Source: Streptomyces sp. SM10 | GTDB taxonomy: Bacteria; Actinomycetota; Actinomycetes; Streptomycetales; Streptomycetaceae | Length of the DNA stretch: 59,177 nucleotides | NCBI RefSeq assembly: GCF_002910915.1 | Contig: NZ_NEUF01000103.1 | Span: 1 to 59,177, forward strand | Direction: 5' to 3' | In this document: one piece after another, positions 20,772 to 36,315 of the stretch | Layout of the letters: every line of letters begins with the position of its first letter | Numbering within the stretch: the stretch's first letter is position 1 | Position numbers and translations under genes: made by a program | Notes under the pieces: generated by a model | Databases searched by the model: none | The model's input: only the letters and a program-made list of their open reading frames with translations | Told to the model about the DNA's origin: nothing

Positions 20772-20995
20772 ATGTAATTCAATTCGTCTATTCATATGGC
20801 ATATATGGCGCGTGAATGTATGAATGTGATGACTTTTCCGGTTGGTCGGGTCCGGTGTTCGCCCGACAGTGCCGTCCGTCTGATGGACCGGCGGCGGGTC
20901 CGCCCTCCCGATCGTGGGAGGATCAGGGGCGGCGGGCCAGGGCCGCGCACCCGGTCGCGCCGTTGCAGTTACAGGCGCGAGCATGAGGAGCACCG

Positions 20996-24263
<3,268 letters not shown>

Positions 24264-24371
24264 CACCGGGCACTCCGTGCCTTCCCCGCCCGTTCACCGC
24301 AGGGCGGCCGGGGAGGGTACGGTTGCCGTTCGACCAGCGCCAGTTGCCTGTACGAGACGGAGTGGCACCGG

Positions 24372-25181
24372 ATGCAGCACGCAGTGGGGGCCCCGCTGCC
24401 TCCGCCCCAAGGACCCGGGAACGGGCCGTGGACGCACCAGGCACAGCACTCGGGCCACCCCGGCCAGGCGGGGCCGCCGCCCCCCTCCGTGGCGCCCGTA
24501 CCGCAGCCTCAGGCGCCCCCGCGCGTCCCGATGCCGCCCTCCCCCGAGAACACCGGCCACGTCCAGCTGCCGCCCGGGGGACCCGTCCCGCTGCCCGCGC
24601 CGCCCGCTGAGCCGGGAACCGGCGCGGCCACCCTGGCCGTGCTCCTCATCGGCCCCGCCGGCGCCGGCAAGACCACGGTCGCCAAGCTCTGGGCCGGCCG
24701 ACGCCGGGTGCCCACCGCGCACGTGTCCCTGGACGACGTCCGCGAATGGGTCTGCTCCGGATTCGCCGACCCCCAGGCCGGATGGAACGACCATTCCGAG
24801 GCCCAGTACCGCCTCGCCCGGCGCACCTGCGGCTTCGCCGCCCGTAATTTCCTGGCCAACGGCATCTCCTGCATCCTCGACGACGCGGTCTTCCCCGACC
24901 GGCCCGTCGTCGGCCTCGGAGGCTGGAAGCGCCATGTCGGCCCCGGTCTGCTGCCCGTCGTCCTCCTGCCCGGTCTCGAGGTGGTCCTGGAGCGCAACGC
25001 GGCCCGCAGCGGGAACCGCAGGCTCTCCGACGAGGAAGTCGCCCGGATCCACGGCCGCATGGCCGGCTGGTACGGCTCGGGCCTGCCGATCATCGACAAC
25101 TCCACCTACGACGTCGAGACGACCGCGCGGGTCCTCGACGACGTCCTGGCACGCTCCATAGCCAGCCCGCCCGTCTGGTAG
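24372..25181 (+). CDS. P-loop ATPase/kinase-like protein with Pro-rich N-terminus
   Basis: This is a 269-residue protein of unknown substrate. Residues 1 to about 84 are Pro/Gln/Gly-rich and disordered. The folded part has Walker A LLIGPAGAGKTTVAKLW (94-101 is GPAGAGKT), SLDDVREWVCSGFADPQ, an Asp pair in CILDDAVFPDRPVV, and a late lid-like NAARSGNRRLSDEEVARIHGRM. This layout resembles small-molecule or polynucleotide 5'-kinases of the AAA_33/zeta-toxin type, without enough detail to name a substrate. The ATG follows a GACGGAG-like SD. It sits between aroQ and the M24 protein gene, a conserved Streptomyces arrangement as far as I recall. Confidence 0.75.
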   Translation: MQHAVGAPLPPPQGPGNGPWTHQAQHSGHPGQAGPPPPSVAPVPQPQAPPRVPMPPSPENTGHVQLPPGGPVPLPAPPAEPGTGAATLAVLLIGPAGAGKTTVAKLWAGRRRVPTAHVSLDDVREWVCSGFADPQAGWNDHSEAQYRLARRTCGFAARNFLANGISCILDDAVFPDRPVVGLGGWKRHVGPGLLPVVLLPGLEVVLERNAARSGNRRLSDEEVARIHGRMAGWYGSGLPIIDNSTYDVETTARVLDDVLARSIASPPVW

Positions 25182-25250
25182 CGCCGGTGCGGTTCCCGGT
25201 CGGGTGCGCTGACCGGGCGGGGCTCCGCCCGCGCTCGTAGGCTCGCAGAC

Positions 25251-26357
25251 ATGTCAGAGGTGTACGCCGTCCGACGCGGGCTGCTGCGTGACCGGTATGC
25301 CGCCGCCGGATCCGCGGCCGCACTGGTCTCCCGCCCCGCCAACGTCCGCTATCTCGCGGGCGGGGCCCCGCCCGGCGCCGTGCTGTTGCTCGGCCCCGGC
25401 GAGGACGTCCTGCTCTGTCCCCACGCGCCGACCGGGGACCCCGCCCACGGGCGTCCCGACGAGCAGCTGCGGCTGACCGTCCTGCCCGAGGCCGACGGCG
25501 ACCCGGTCGTCGCGGCGGCGGATCTCGCCGAGGGTCTGCACGCCGACTCCCTGGCGGTCGAGGAGCACGACCTGACGGTCGCCCGACACCGCGCCATGCG
25601 TTCCGTCGCCCCACGTCTGCGCCTCGGTGACCTCGGAAGCACGGTGGAGCAGCTGCGCCTGGTGAAGGACGAGGAGGAGATCGCCTGCCTGCGGATCGCG
25701 GCGGAGATCACCGACCAGGCCCTCGGCGAACTCCTCGAATCCATCCTGGTGGGCCGCACCGAACGCCACCTCGCCCTGGAGCTGGAGCGCAGGCTGGTGG
25801 ACCACGGCGCGGACGGCCCGGCCTTCGACACCTCGGTGGGGACGGGCCCCCACTCGGGGCTGGGCCGCCACCGGCCCACCGATCGCAGGGTCGAGGAAGG
25901 CGATTTCCTCTCTGTCTGCCTCGGTGCGAACTACCGCGGATACCGCTGCGAGATCGGCCGGACGTTCGTCATCGGGACCAGTCCGGCGGACTGGCAGATC
26001 GAGCTCTACGATCTCGTTTTCGCCGCTCAGCGGGGTGCGCGGGAGGCACTCCTGCCCGGAGCCGCCTACCGCGACGTGGACCGCGCGGCCCGCCATCTCC
26101 TGGACTCCGCGGGCTACGCGGACGGCCTCCAGCCGAGCACCGGGCACGGGGTCGGACTGGAAATCGACGAGGACCCGCAGTTGGCACCGGCAGCCATGGG
26201 TAAACTGGACGCTTGTGTGCCGGTCACCGTCGAACCGGGGGTCCACCTCCCGGGCCGGGGCGGTGTCCGGATCGATGACACGCTCGTCGTGCGCCCCGAG
26301 GCGGACGGCGGACCCGAGCTACTCACCATTACGACCAAGGAGCTGCTCGCGCTCTAG
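25251..26357 (+). CDS. M24 (Xaa-Pro peptidase-like) protein with substituted metal ligands
   Basis: This is a 368-residue pita-bread-fold protein next to efp, where many bacteria carry a PepQ/PepP. The two-domain form is normal: an N-terminal creatinase-like part, then the M24 domain from about residue 135. H207, H299 (TGHGVGLEIDEDP) and E328 (VTVEPGVHLPG) are kept. The first ligand Asp is Cys (C223 in SVCLGANYRGY), the second Asp is Glu (E234 in CEIGRTF), and the last Glu is Asp (D342 in VRIDDTLVV). It may use another metal or lack peptidase activity. No SD is seen; TAGGCT lies seven bases before the ATG, suggesting a leaderless transcript. Confidence 0.85.
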   Translation: MSEVYAVRRGLLRDRYAAAGSAAALVSRPANVRYLAGGAPPGAVLLLGPGEDVLLCPHAPTGDPAHGRPDEQLRLTVLPEADGDPVVAAADLAEGLHADSLAVEEHDLTVARHRAMRSVAPRLRLGDLGSTVEQLRLVKDEEEIACLRIAAEITDQALGELLESILVGRTERHLALELERRLVDHGADGPAFDTSVGTGPHSGLGRHRPTDRRVEEGDFLSVCLGANYRGYRCEIGRTFVIGTSPADWQIELYDLVFAAQRGAREALLPGAAYRDVDRAARHLLDSAGYADGLQPSTGHGVGLEIDEDPQLAPAAMGKLDACVPVTVEPGVHLPGRGGVRIDDTLVVRPEADGGPELLTITTKELLAL

Positions 26358-26408
26358 CGCGCGTTCGTTGGTTGTCCACCAGCTTTCAGTCCAGGAGATT
26401 CCGCAACC

Positions 26409-26975
26409 GTGGCTTCCACGAACGACCTCAAGAACGGCCTGGTGCTCAAGCTCGACGGAGGCCAGCTCTGGTCCGTCGTCGAGTTCCAGCACGTCAAGCC
26501 CGGCAAGGGCCCGGCCTTCGTGCGTACCAAGCTCAAGAACGTGCTCTCCGGCAAGGTCGTCGACAAGACGTTCAACGCCGGCGTGAAGGTCGAAACGGCC
26601 ACCATCGACCGCCGTGACATGCAGTTCTCGTACATGGACGGCGAGTACTTCGTCTTCATGGACATGGACACGTACGACCAGCTCATGGTCGACCGCAAGG
26701 CAGTCGGCAACGCCGCCAACTTCCTGATCGAGGGCTTCACCGCCTCGGTCGCGCAGCACGAGGGCGAGGTGCTCTACGTCGAGCTGCCCGCCGCGGTCGA
26801 GCTGAACATCCAGCACACCGACCCGGGTGTCCAGGGCGACCGCTCCACCGGTGGCACCAAGCCCGCCACCCTGGAGACCGGTTACGAGATCGGTGTCCCG
26901 CTCTTCATCACCACCGGCGAGAAGATCAAGGTCGACACCCGTACGGGCGACTACCTCGGCCGGGTGAACAGCTAA
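26409..26975 (+). CDS. efp: Elongation factor P
   Basis: EF-P relieves ribosome stalling at proline runs. The 188 residues show the three beta-barrel domains. Domain I holds the [19 protein letters not shown] loop, whose Lys is the usual site of modification. Domain III carries [18 protein letters not shown], the family C-terminal signature. The start is a GTG with AGGAGA ten bases upstream. nusB begins two bases after its stop. EF-P is relevant locally because several proteins here (the P-loop protein, MltG) contain proline-rich stretches. Confidence 0.97.
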   Translation: MASTNDLKNGLVLKLDGGQLWSVVEFQHVKPGKGPAFVRTKLKNVLSGKVVDKTFNAGVKVETATIDRRDMQFSYMDGEYFVFMDMDTYDQLMVDRKAVGNAANFLIEGFTASVAQHEGEVLYVELPAAVELNIQHTDPGVQGDRSTGGTKPATLETGYEIGVPLFITTGEKIKVDTRTGDYLGRVNS

Positions 26976-26977
26976 CC

Positions 26978-27409
26978 GTGGCTGCCCGGAACAAGGCCCG
27001 CAAGCGCGCCTTCCAGATCCTTTTCGAGGCCGACCAGCGCGGCGAGTCCGTGCAGACGGTCCTCGCGGACTGGGTACGGCTCTCGCGGACCGACGACCGT
27101 CAGCCGCCGGTCGGTGAATTCACGATGGAGCTGGTCGAGGGGTACGCGCAGTACGCGGACCGCATCGACGACCTCATCGTCACCTACGCCGTGGACTGGG
27201 AGATCGACCGCATGCCGGTCGTCGACCGGAGCATCCTGCGGCTCGGTGCGTACGAGCTGATCTGGATGGACTCGACCCCGGACGCCGTCGTGATCGACGA
27301 GGCGGTGCAGCTCGCCAAGGAGTTCTCCACGGACGACTCCCCGACCTTCGTGAACGGCCTGCTGGCCCGGTTCAAGGACCTCAAGCCGAATCTCCGCCGG
27401 GAGCAGTAG
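26978..27409 (+). CDS. nusB: Transcription antitermination factor NusB
   Basis: NusB binds boxA RNA with NusE (S10) in rRNA antitermination complexes. The 143 residues match the all-helical family: ARNKARKRAFQILFEADQRGE at the N-terminus, then VDWEIDRMPVVDRSILRLGAYELIW, DAVVIDEAVQLAKEFSTDDSPTFVNGLLARF. The gene follows efp directly and the pair ends at two strong hairpins that separate it from convergent bldD. Confidence 0.96.
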   Translation: MAARNKARKRAFQILFEADQRGESVQTVLADWVRLSRTDDRQPPVGEFTMELVEGYAQYADRIDDLIVTYAVDWEIDRMPVVDRSILRLGAYELIWMDSTPDAVVIDEAVQLAKEFSTDDSPTFVNGLLARFKDLKPNLRREQ

Positions 27410-27431
27410 CCCCGGGCGGTTTCGAGCCGAA

Positions 27432-27468
27432 CGAAGGGCCCACGGTCGATGCGACCGTGGGCCCTTCG
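27432..27468 (+). terminator. nusB terminator hairpin
   Basis: Perfect 17-base arms (27432-27448 and 27452-27468) with a three-base loop lie 22 bases past the nusB stop. Confidence 0.85.
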
Positions 27469-27498
27469 GCGTACCCGGAGGCCGGGAGGAGACGAAAA

Positions 27499-27540
27499 CG
27501 CCGGGTCGGCGGGGCCCTTCAGGGCCCCGCCGACCCGGCG
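27499..27540. terminator. Second hairpin between nusB and bldD
   Basis: Perfect 20-base arms (27499-27518 and 27521-27540) with a two-base loop lie 22 bases from the bldD stop. The position fits termination of leftward bldD transcription, backing up the nusB terminator on the other strand. Confidence 0.85.
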
Positions 27541-27562
27541 GTACGTTTCTTCGCGGGGCCTT

Positions 27563-28063
27563 TCAGCCCTCGTCGTGCGCCACCGCGCGCCGCGCGTCGG
27601 CGTCCAGCACGCCCCAGCTGATGAGCTGCTCCGTGAGCACGGACGGCGACTGGTCGTAGATCACGGCCAGCGTCCGCAGGTCGTCCTGGCGGATGGAGAG
27701 CACCTTGCCGTTGTAGTCGCCGCGCTGGCTCTGGATCGTCGCCGCGTAACGCTGCAGCGGTCCGGCCTTCTCCGGCGGCACATGGGCGAGGCGCTCGAGG
27801 TCGAGGACCAGCTTCGGCGGCGGCTCGGCGGCACCGCCGGGGGTCGTGCCCGGCAGGAGCTCCTGCACCGGGACGCCGTAGAAGTCGGCCAGCTCGGCAA
27901 GGCGCTGCACGGTCACGGCGCGGTCGCCGCGCTCGTAGGAACCGACCACGACGGCCTTCCAGCGGCCCTGCGACTTCTCCTCCACGCCGTGGAGGGAGAG
28001 GCCCTGCTGGGTGCGGATGGCGCGGAGCTTGGCCCCGAGCTGCTTTGCGTATTCGCTGGACAT
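27563..28063 (-). CDS. bldD: Developmental master regulator BldD
   Basis: BldD represses sporulation genes during vegetative growth and dimerises on tetrameric cyclic-di-GMP. The 166-residue protein has an N-terminal XRE-type helix-turn-helix (LGAKLRAIRTQQGLSLHGVEEKSQGRWKAVVVGSYERGDRA). Its C-terminal domain has the complete c-di-GMP signature: R114-G-D116, eight residues, then R125-Q-D-D128. I use the ATG at 28063 with GGGGAG upstream; in-frame sequence further upstream is the leader. The gene is convergent with nusB and divergent from pyrR. The palindrome at 28109-28128 is a candidate self-operator. Confidence 0.97.
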   Translation of the reverse strand: MSSEYAKQLGAKLRAIRTQQGLSLHGVEEKSQGRWKAVVVGSYERGDRAVTVQRLAELADFYGVPVQELLPGTTPGGAAEPPPKLVLDLERLAHVPPEKAGPLQRYAATIQSQRGDYNGKVLSIRQDDLRTLAVIYDQSPSVLTEQLISWGVLDADARRAVAHDEG

Positions 28064-28108
28064 AAGGCTCCCCGGACGCTGGAACATTGCGGCTGGGCCG
28101 CGTGGCTG

Positions 28109-28128
28109 GTAACTCACTGTGAGGTTAC
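28109..28128. promoter_or_regulatory. Palindrome upstream of bldD, candidate BldD autoregulatory site
   Basis: The 20 bases GTAACTCACTGTGAGGTTAC form a near-perfect inverted repeat, 46-65 bases before the bldD start. On the bldD strand it contains AGTGA- and CTCAC-like half sites, similar to the known BldD target pattern. BldD is known to repress its own gene; assigning this palindrome as the site is inference. Confidence 0.55.
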
Positions 28129-28242
28129 GCAGCGTTACTTGGCTGCGTCAAGCCGAAAGGTCCGGGCTGCCACCTCCTGGGGGCGGGGCCAGGGTCTCGC
28201 ACAAGCCCTGGTAACGTGGATGACGCAATTTCGACGTCCTTT

Positions 28243-28278
28243 AACGTCCGTCCAGTGAGGCGGAGAAGGAGGTCCGTT
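28243..28278 (+). promoter_or_regulatory. PyrR-binding RNA hairpin overlapping the pyrR ribosome-binding site
   Basis: The leader contains TCCAGTGAGGC (28251-28261) followed by GGAGAAGGAGG. It matches the PyrR binding-loop consensus UCCNGNGAGGY and the purine-rich internal bulge known from Bacillus. The upper stem pairs 28249-28250 and 28252-28253 with 28259-28262, leaving U28251 bulged. The lower stem pairs 28243-28246 (AACG) with 28275-28278 (CGTT). The SD (28268-28272) is inside the element, so PyrR binding would block translation, as reported for the mycobacterial pyr operon. Confidence 0.85.
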
Positions 28279-28282
28279 TCTT

Positions 28283-28867
28283 ATGGACGCACAGCATGAC
28301 CACACCGGCAATGCGGCACGCCCCGTTCTCGAGGCTCCCGACATCGCCCGGGCACTGACCCGGATCGCCCACGAGATCGTCGAACGCGCCAAGGGCGCCG
28401 ACGACGTGGTGCTCCTCGGCATCCCCACGCGAGGGGTCTTCCTCGCCGACAGGCTCGCCGGAAAACTCGAAGAGATCACCGGCCGGAAGACGCCGGTCGG
28501 GTCACTCGACATCACGATGTACCGCGACGACCTCCGGATGCACCCGGCGCGCGCCCTGGCACGCACCGAGATCCCCGGTGAGGGCATCGAGGACCGCCTC
28601 GTCGTGCTCGTCGACGACGTGCTCTTCTCCGGCCGCACGATCCGGGCCGCACTCGACGCGCTCGGCGACATCGGCCGGCCCCGTGCCGTACAGCTCGCGG
28701 TCCTCGTCGACCGGGGCCACCGCGAACTCCCGATCCGCGCCGACTACGTCGGCAAGAACCTCCCCACGTCGCTGCGGGAGACGGTCAGGGTCCAGCTCGC
28801 CGAGGAGGACGGCCGCGACGCCGTGCTGCTCGGCGTCAAGCAGACCGTCCCGGCAGGCGAGCAGTAG
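28283..28867 (+). CDS. pyrR: Pyrimidine operon RNA-binding regulator PyrR
   Basis: PyrR senses UMP and PRPP and binds the pyr leader RNA; the family also has weak uracil phosphoribosyltransferase activity. The 194 residues show the PRPP loop [37 protein letters not shown], and [11 protein letters not shown]. The flexible-loop and C-terminal [22 protein letters not shown] segments are also seen. The ATG is 10 bases from GGAGG, which lies within the PyrR hairpin, so the gene should be autoregulated. It heads the pyr operon. Confidence 0.96.
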   Translation: MDAQHDHTGNAARPVLEAPDIARALTRIAHEIVERAKGADDVVLLGIPTRGVFLADRLAGKLEEITGRKTPVGSLDITMYRDDLRMHPARALARTEIPGEGIEDRLVVLVDDVLFSGRTIRAALDALGDIGRPRAVQLAVLVDRGHRELPIRADYVGKNLPTSLRETVRVQLAEEDGRDAVLLGVKQTVPAGEQ

Positions 28868-28959
28868 CAGAGTCCCCTCCCGTGCGTCCCACCGGCGGCC
28901 GCACGGCTGCTCCGGCACGCCCGCCTGCCTGATTCCTCCACCCTTCACGGAGATCCCAG

Positions 28960-29976
28960 ATGCTGCGCCCTCCCGGGAACAACCCCCGGACCCCCCGTCA
29001 CCTCATCTCGGCCGCAGACCTCACCCGCGACGACGCCGTCCTGATCCTCGACACCGCCGAGGAGATGGCCCGGGTCGCGGACCGGCCGATCAAGAAGCTC
29101 CCCACACTGCGTGGACGAACGGTCGTCAACCTGTTCTTCGAGGACTCGACCCGTACGAGGATCTCGTTCGAGGCCGCCGCGAAGCGCCTCTCCGCGGACG
29201 TCATCAACTTCTCCGCGAAGGGTTCGTCCGTCTCCAAGGGCGAGTCGCTCAAGGACACCGCCCTGACCCTGGAGGCCATGGGCGCCGACGCCGTCGTCAT
29301 CCGGCACGGCGCCTCCGGAGCCCCGTACCGCCTCGCCACCTCCGGCTGGATCGACAGCGCGGTCGTCAACGCCGGTGACGGCACGCACGAGCACCCCACC
29401 CAGGCGCTGCTGGACGCGTTCACGATGCGCCGCAGGCTGGTCGGGCACGACGCGGGTATCGGCCGGGACCTCGAAGGGCGCCGAATCACGATCGTCGGCG
29501 ACATCCTGCACAGCCGCGTCGCCCGCTCCAACGTCCACCTGCTGCACACCCTCGGGGCGCAGGTCACCTTGGTGGCCCCGCCCACCCTCGTGCCCGTCGG
29601 CGTCGAGCAGTGGCCCTGCGACGTCAGCTACCGCCTCGACGACGTGCTCCCGAAGTCGGACGCGGTCATGATGCTCCGTGTGCAGCGCGAACGGATGAAC
29701 GCCGCCTACTTCCCGACCGAGCGCGAGTACTCCCGCCGCTACGGCCTCGACGGCGAACGCATGGCGAAGATGCCCGAGCACGCCATCGTGATGCACCCCG
29801 GCCCGATGGTCCGCGGCATGGAGATCACGGCCGAGGTCGCCGACTCCGACCGCTGCACCGCCGTCGAGCAGGTCGCCAACGGCGTATCCACCCGCATGGC
29901 CGTCCTGTACCTGCTGCTCGGCGGTTCCGAGACCGCCCTGCCCTCCGCCTCCGCCCGTACCGAGGAGAACAAGTGA
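28960..29976 (+). CDS. pyrB: Aspartate carbamoyltransferase catalytic subunit
   Basis: This enzyme condenses carbamoyl phosphate with aspartate, the second pathway step. Signatures in the 338 residues are [19 protein letters not shown] (carbamoyl-phosphate binding STRTR), [37 protein letters not shown] and [16 protein letters not shown]. There is no pyrI, so a class B or C enzyme working with the adjacent dihydroorotase is expected. The gene begins 92 bases after pyrR and its stop overlaps or abuts the pyrC start region. Confidence 0.97.
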   Translation: MLRPPGNNPRTPRHLISAADLTRDDAVLILDTAEEMARVADRPIKKLPTLRGRTVVNLFFEDSTRTRISFEAAAKRLSADVINFSAKGSSVSKGESLKDTALTLEAMGADAVVIRHGASGAPYRLATSGWIDSAVVNAGDGTHEHPTQALLDAFTMRRRLVGHDAGIGRDLEGRRITIVGDILHSRVARSNVHLLHTLGAQVTLVAPPTLVPVGVEQWPCDVSYRLDDVLPKSDAVMMLRVQRERMNAAYFPTEREYSRRYGLDGERMAKMPEHAIVMHPGPMVRGMEITAEVADSDRCTAVEQVANGVSTRMAVLYLLLGGSETALPSASARTEENK

Positions 29977-29978
29977 CC

Positions 29979-31265
29979 ATGAGCAAGATCCTGATCCGCG
30001 GTGCGAAGGTCCTCGGTGGTGAGCCGGCGGACGTCCTCATCGACGGCGAGACGATCGTGGAGACCGGCACCGGCATCGAGGCGGGCGACGCCACCGTCAT
30101 CGAGGCGGCCGGCCAGATCCTGCTGCCCGGCCTCGTCGACCTCCACACCCACCTGCGCGAGCCCGGGCGCGAGGACTCCGAGACGGTCCTCACCGGCACC
30201 AAGGCGGCGGCGGTCGGCGGCTTCACCGCCGTCCACGCCATGGCCAACACCTTCCCCGTCGCCGACACCGCCGGTGTCGTCGAGCAGGTCTGGCGCCTCG
30301 GCAAGGAGTCCGGCTACTGCGACGTCCAGCCCGTCGGCGCCGTCACCGTCGGCCTGGAGGGCAAGCAGCTCGCCGAGCTCGGAGCCATGCACGACTCCGC
30401 CGCCGGCGTGAAGGTCTTCTCCGACGACGGCAAGTGCGTCGACGACGCCGTGATCATGCGCCGCGCACTGGAGTACGTGAAGGCCTTCGACGGCGTCGTC
30501 GCCCAGCACGCCCAGGAGCCCCGCCTCACCGAGGGCGCCCAGATGAACGAGGGCATCGTCTCCGCCGAGCTCGGGCTCGGCGGCTGGCCCGCCGTCGCCG
30601 AGGAGTCGATCATCGCCCGCGACGTCCTCCTCGCCGCCCACGTCGGCTCCCGGGTGCACATCTGCCACCTGTCGACGGCCGGTTCCGTGGAGATCGTCCG
30701 CTGGGCCAAGTCCAAGGGCTGGAACGTCACCGCCGAGGTCACGCCGCACCACCTGCTGCTCACCGACGAACTCGTACGGACCTACAACCCCGTCTACAAG
30801 GTGAACCCGCCGCTGCGCACCGAGGCCGACGTCATGGCCCTGCGCGAGGCCCTCGCCGACGGCACCATCGACTGCGTGGCCACCGACCACGCCCCGCACC
30901 CGCACGAGGACAAGGACTGCGAGTGGGCCGCCGCGGCCATGGGCATGGTGGGCCTGGAGACCGCGCTCTCCGTGGTCCAGCAGACGATGGTGGACACCGG
31001 ACTCCTCGACTGGGCGGGCGTCGCCGACCGCATGTCGATGCGTCCCGCGGCCATCGGCAGGCTCGAAGGACACGGCCGACCCGTCTCGGCGGGTGAGCCC
31101 GCCAACCTCACCCTGGTCGATCCGGCATACCGTGGGGCCGTGGACCCCGCGGGCTTCGCCTCCCGCAGCCGCAACACTCCGTACGAGGGTCGCGAGCTGC
31201 CCGGCCGAGTGACCCACACCTTCCTGCGGGGCCGTGCCACGGTCGTCGACGGGAAGCTCGCGTGA
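29979..31265 (+). CDS. pyrC: Dihydroorotase
   Basis: This amidohydrolase cyclises carbamoyl-aspartate. The 428 residues contain the metal-binding [13 protein letters not shown] (H56 and H58), [48 protein letters not shown] and [15 protein letters not shown] choose the ATG at 29979 (MSKILIRG); GTG 29973 inside the pyrB stop is a possible alternative and is better spaced from GAGGAG. The TGA overlaps the start of the next gene by four bases. It is likely to associate with PyrB, as in other type I dihydroorotases. Confidence 0.96.
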   Translation: MSKILIRGAKVLGGEPADVLIDGETIVETGTGIEAGDATVIEAAGQILLPGLVDLHTHLREPGREDSETVLTGTKAAAVGGFTAVHAMANTFPVADTAGVVEQVWRLGKESGYCDVQPVGAVTVGLEGKQLAELGAMHDSAAGVKVFSDDGKCVDDAVIMRRALEYVKAFDGVVAQHAQEPRLTEGAQMNEGIVSAELGLGGWPAVAEESIIARDVLLAAHVGSRVHICHLSTAGSVEIVRWAKSKGWNVTAEVTPHHLLLTDELVRTYNPVYKVNPPLRTEADVMALREALADGTIDCVATDHAPHPHEDKDCEWAAAAMGMVGLETALSVVQQTMVDTGLLDWAGVADRMSMRPAAIGRLEGHGRPVSAGEPANLTLVDPAYRGAVDPAGFASRSRNTPYEGRELPGRVTHTFLRGRATVVDGKLA

Positions 31266-31864
31266 CAACACTCAACCCCCTCCTCCGACTCGCCGCCGAG
31301 CAGAAGTCGGCCGAGGTGACGGACTGGTCGGCCCGCATCAGCTGGGTCATCGGACTGGCCCTGTTCATCGCGTTCGTCTACTGGCTGATGCGCCAGGGAT
31401 GGAAGTGGCGCGGCAGGCTGCAGTCCGGTCTCCCCGAGCTCGCGAGCACCCCCGAAGGATTCGCGGACGGGGAGAAGGTCCTCACCCTCACCGGCCGCTA
31501 CCACGCCTCCACGACCGCCGGGCAGTGGCTCGACCGGATCGTGGCGCACGGCCTCGGCACCCGCAGCCGGGTCGAGCTGACGCTCACCGCACAGGGCCTG
31601 GACGTCGTACGCCCCGGGGCGGCCGACTTCTTCGTACCGGCCGCCGCCCTGCGCGAGGCCAGGCTCGACAAGGCACTCGCCGGCAAGGTCCTGCCCGAGG
31701 GCGGCCTGCTGGTCGTCACCTGGGAGCACGGCGGAACGCTGATCGACTCGGGATTCCGCTCCGACCACGCGGCCGAGCACCAGGCGTGGGTCGACGCCGT
31801 CACCCACCTCACCGGTACAGCCGGCACCCACCTCACCAGCACGACGGAAGGCACCGCACGATGA
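31262..31864 (+). CDS. Conserved single-span membrane protein of the pyr operon (Rv1382-like)
   Basis: This is a 200-residue protein with one membrane helix near the N-terminus ([18 protein letters not shown]) and a PH-like soluble domain. The soluble part includes [75 protein letters not shown], and a final basic/Thr-rich tail. It occupies the pyrC-carA slot that in Mycobacterium tuberculosis is filled by Rv1382, a membrane protein of unknown role. Both ends overlap the neighbouring genes (GTGA and ATGA), so it is translationally coupled. Its conserved placement suggests a tie to pyrimidine synthesis, but no function is known. Confidence 0.85.
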   Translation: MTTLNPLLRLAAEQKSAEVTDWSARISWVIGLALFIAFVYWLMRQGWKWRGRLQSGLPELASTPEGFADGEKVLTLTGRYHASTTAGQWLDRIVAHGLGTRSRVELTLTAQGLDVVRPGAADFFVPAAALREARLDKALAGKVLPEGGLLVVTWEHGGTLIDSGFRSDHAAEHQAWVDAVTHLTGTAGTHLTSTTEGTAR

Positions 31865-32995
31865 CGATCTCCACCCGGGGAGCAGGAAAAGCTCCCGCCG
31901 TACTCGTACTGGAGGACGGCCGCTCCTTCCGCGGCCGCGCCTACGGGGCCGTGGGGGAGACCTTCGGAGAGGCGGTGTTCTCCACCGGCATGACCGGCTA
32001 CCAGGAGACGCTGACCGACCCCTCGTACCACCGCCAGGTCGTCGTCATGACGGCCCCGCACGTCGGCAACACCGGCGTGAACGACGACGACCCCGAGTCG
32101 AAGCGGATCTGGGTCTCCGGCTACGTCGTCCGCGACCCCGCCCGGACGCCCTCCAACTGGCGCTCCCGCCGCTCGCTGGACGAGGAGCTCACGAGCCAGG
32201 GCGTCGTCGGCATCAGCGGCATCGACACCCGCGCCCTCACCCGCCACCTGCGTGAGCGCGGCGCCATGCGCGTCGGGATCTTCTCCGGGAACGCCCTCCA
32301 GGACGAGGGCACGCTCCTCGCCAAGGTCCGCCAGGCCCCCGAGATGAGCGGCGCGGACCTCGCGGCCGAGGTCGCCACCAAGGAGACCTACGTCGTCCCC
32401 GCGATCGGCCCCAGGAAGTTCACCGTCGCCGCGATCGACCTCGGCATCAAGGGCATGACCCCGCACCGCATGGCCGAGCGCGGCATCGAGGTGCACGTCC
32501 TGCCTGCCACCGCCACCCTGGAGGACGTGTACGCCGTCGAGCCCGACGGAGTCTTCTTCTCCAACGGCCCCGGCGACCCGTCCACCGCCGACCACCCGGT
32601 CGCCGTCATGCGCGGTGTCCTGGAGCGGAAGACCCCGCTCTTCGGCATCTGCTTCGGCAACCAGATCCTGGGCCGCTCGCTCGGCTTCGGCACCTACAAG
32701 CTGAAGTACGGCCACCGCGGCATCAACCAGCCCGTGCAGGACCGCACGACCGGCAAGGTCGAGGTCACCGCGCACAACCACGGATTCGCCGTCGACGCCC
32801 CGCTCGACAAGGTCTCCGACACGGAGTTCGGCCGCGCCGAGGTCTCCCACGTATGCCTGAACGACCAGGTCGTCGAAGGGCTGCAGCTGCTCGACCAGCC
32901 GGCCTTCAGCGTCCAGTACCACCCCGAAGCAGCCGCGGGCCCGCACGACGCCGCGTACCTCTTCGACCGTTTCGTCACCCTGATGGAGGGCCAGC

Positions 32996-33003
<8 letters not shown>
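31861..33003 (+). CDS. carA: Carbamoyl-phosphate synthase small subunit
   Basis: This subunit hydrolyses glutamine and passes ammonia to CarB. The 380 residues start with the CarA-specific domain ([36 protein letters not shown]). A class I glutaminase domain follows: [10 protein letters not shown], then [12 protein letters not shown] with the nucleophile at C264, then HNHGFAVD and the His-Glu pair in [10 protein letters not shown]. The ATG at 31861 overlaps the previous stop (ATGA); the open frame further upstream is a shadow. Its end overlaps carB by eight bases. Confidence 0.97.
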
Positions 33004-36304
<3,301 letters not shown>

Positions 36305-36315
36305 CAAGCCAGCAC

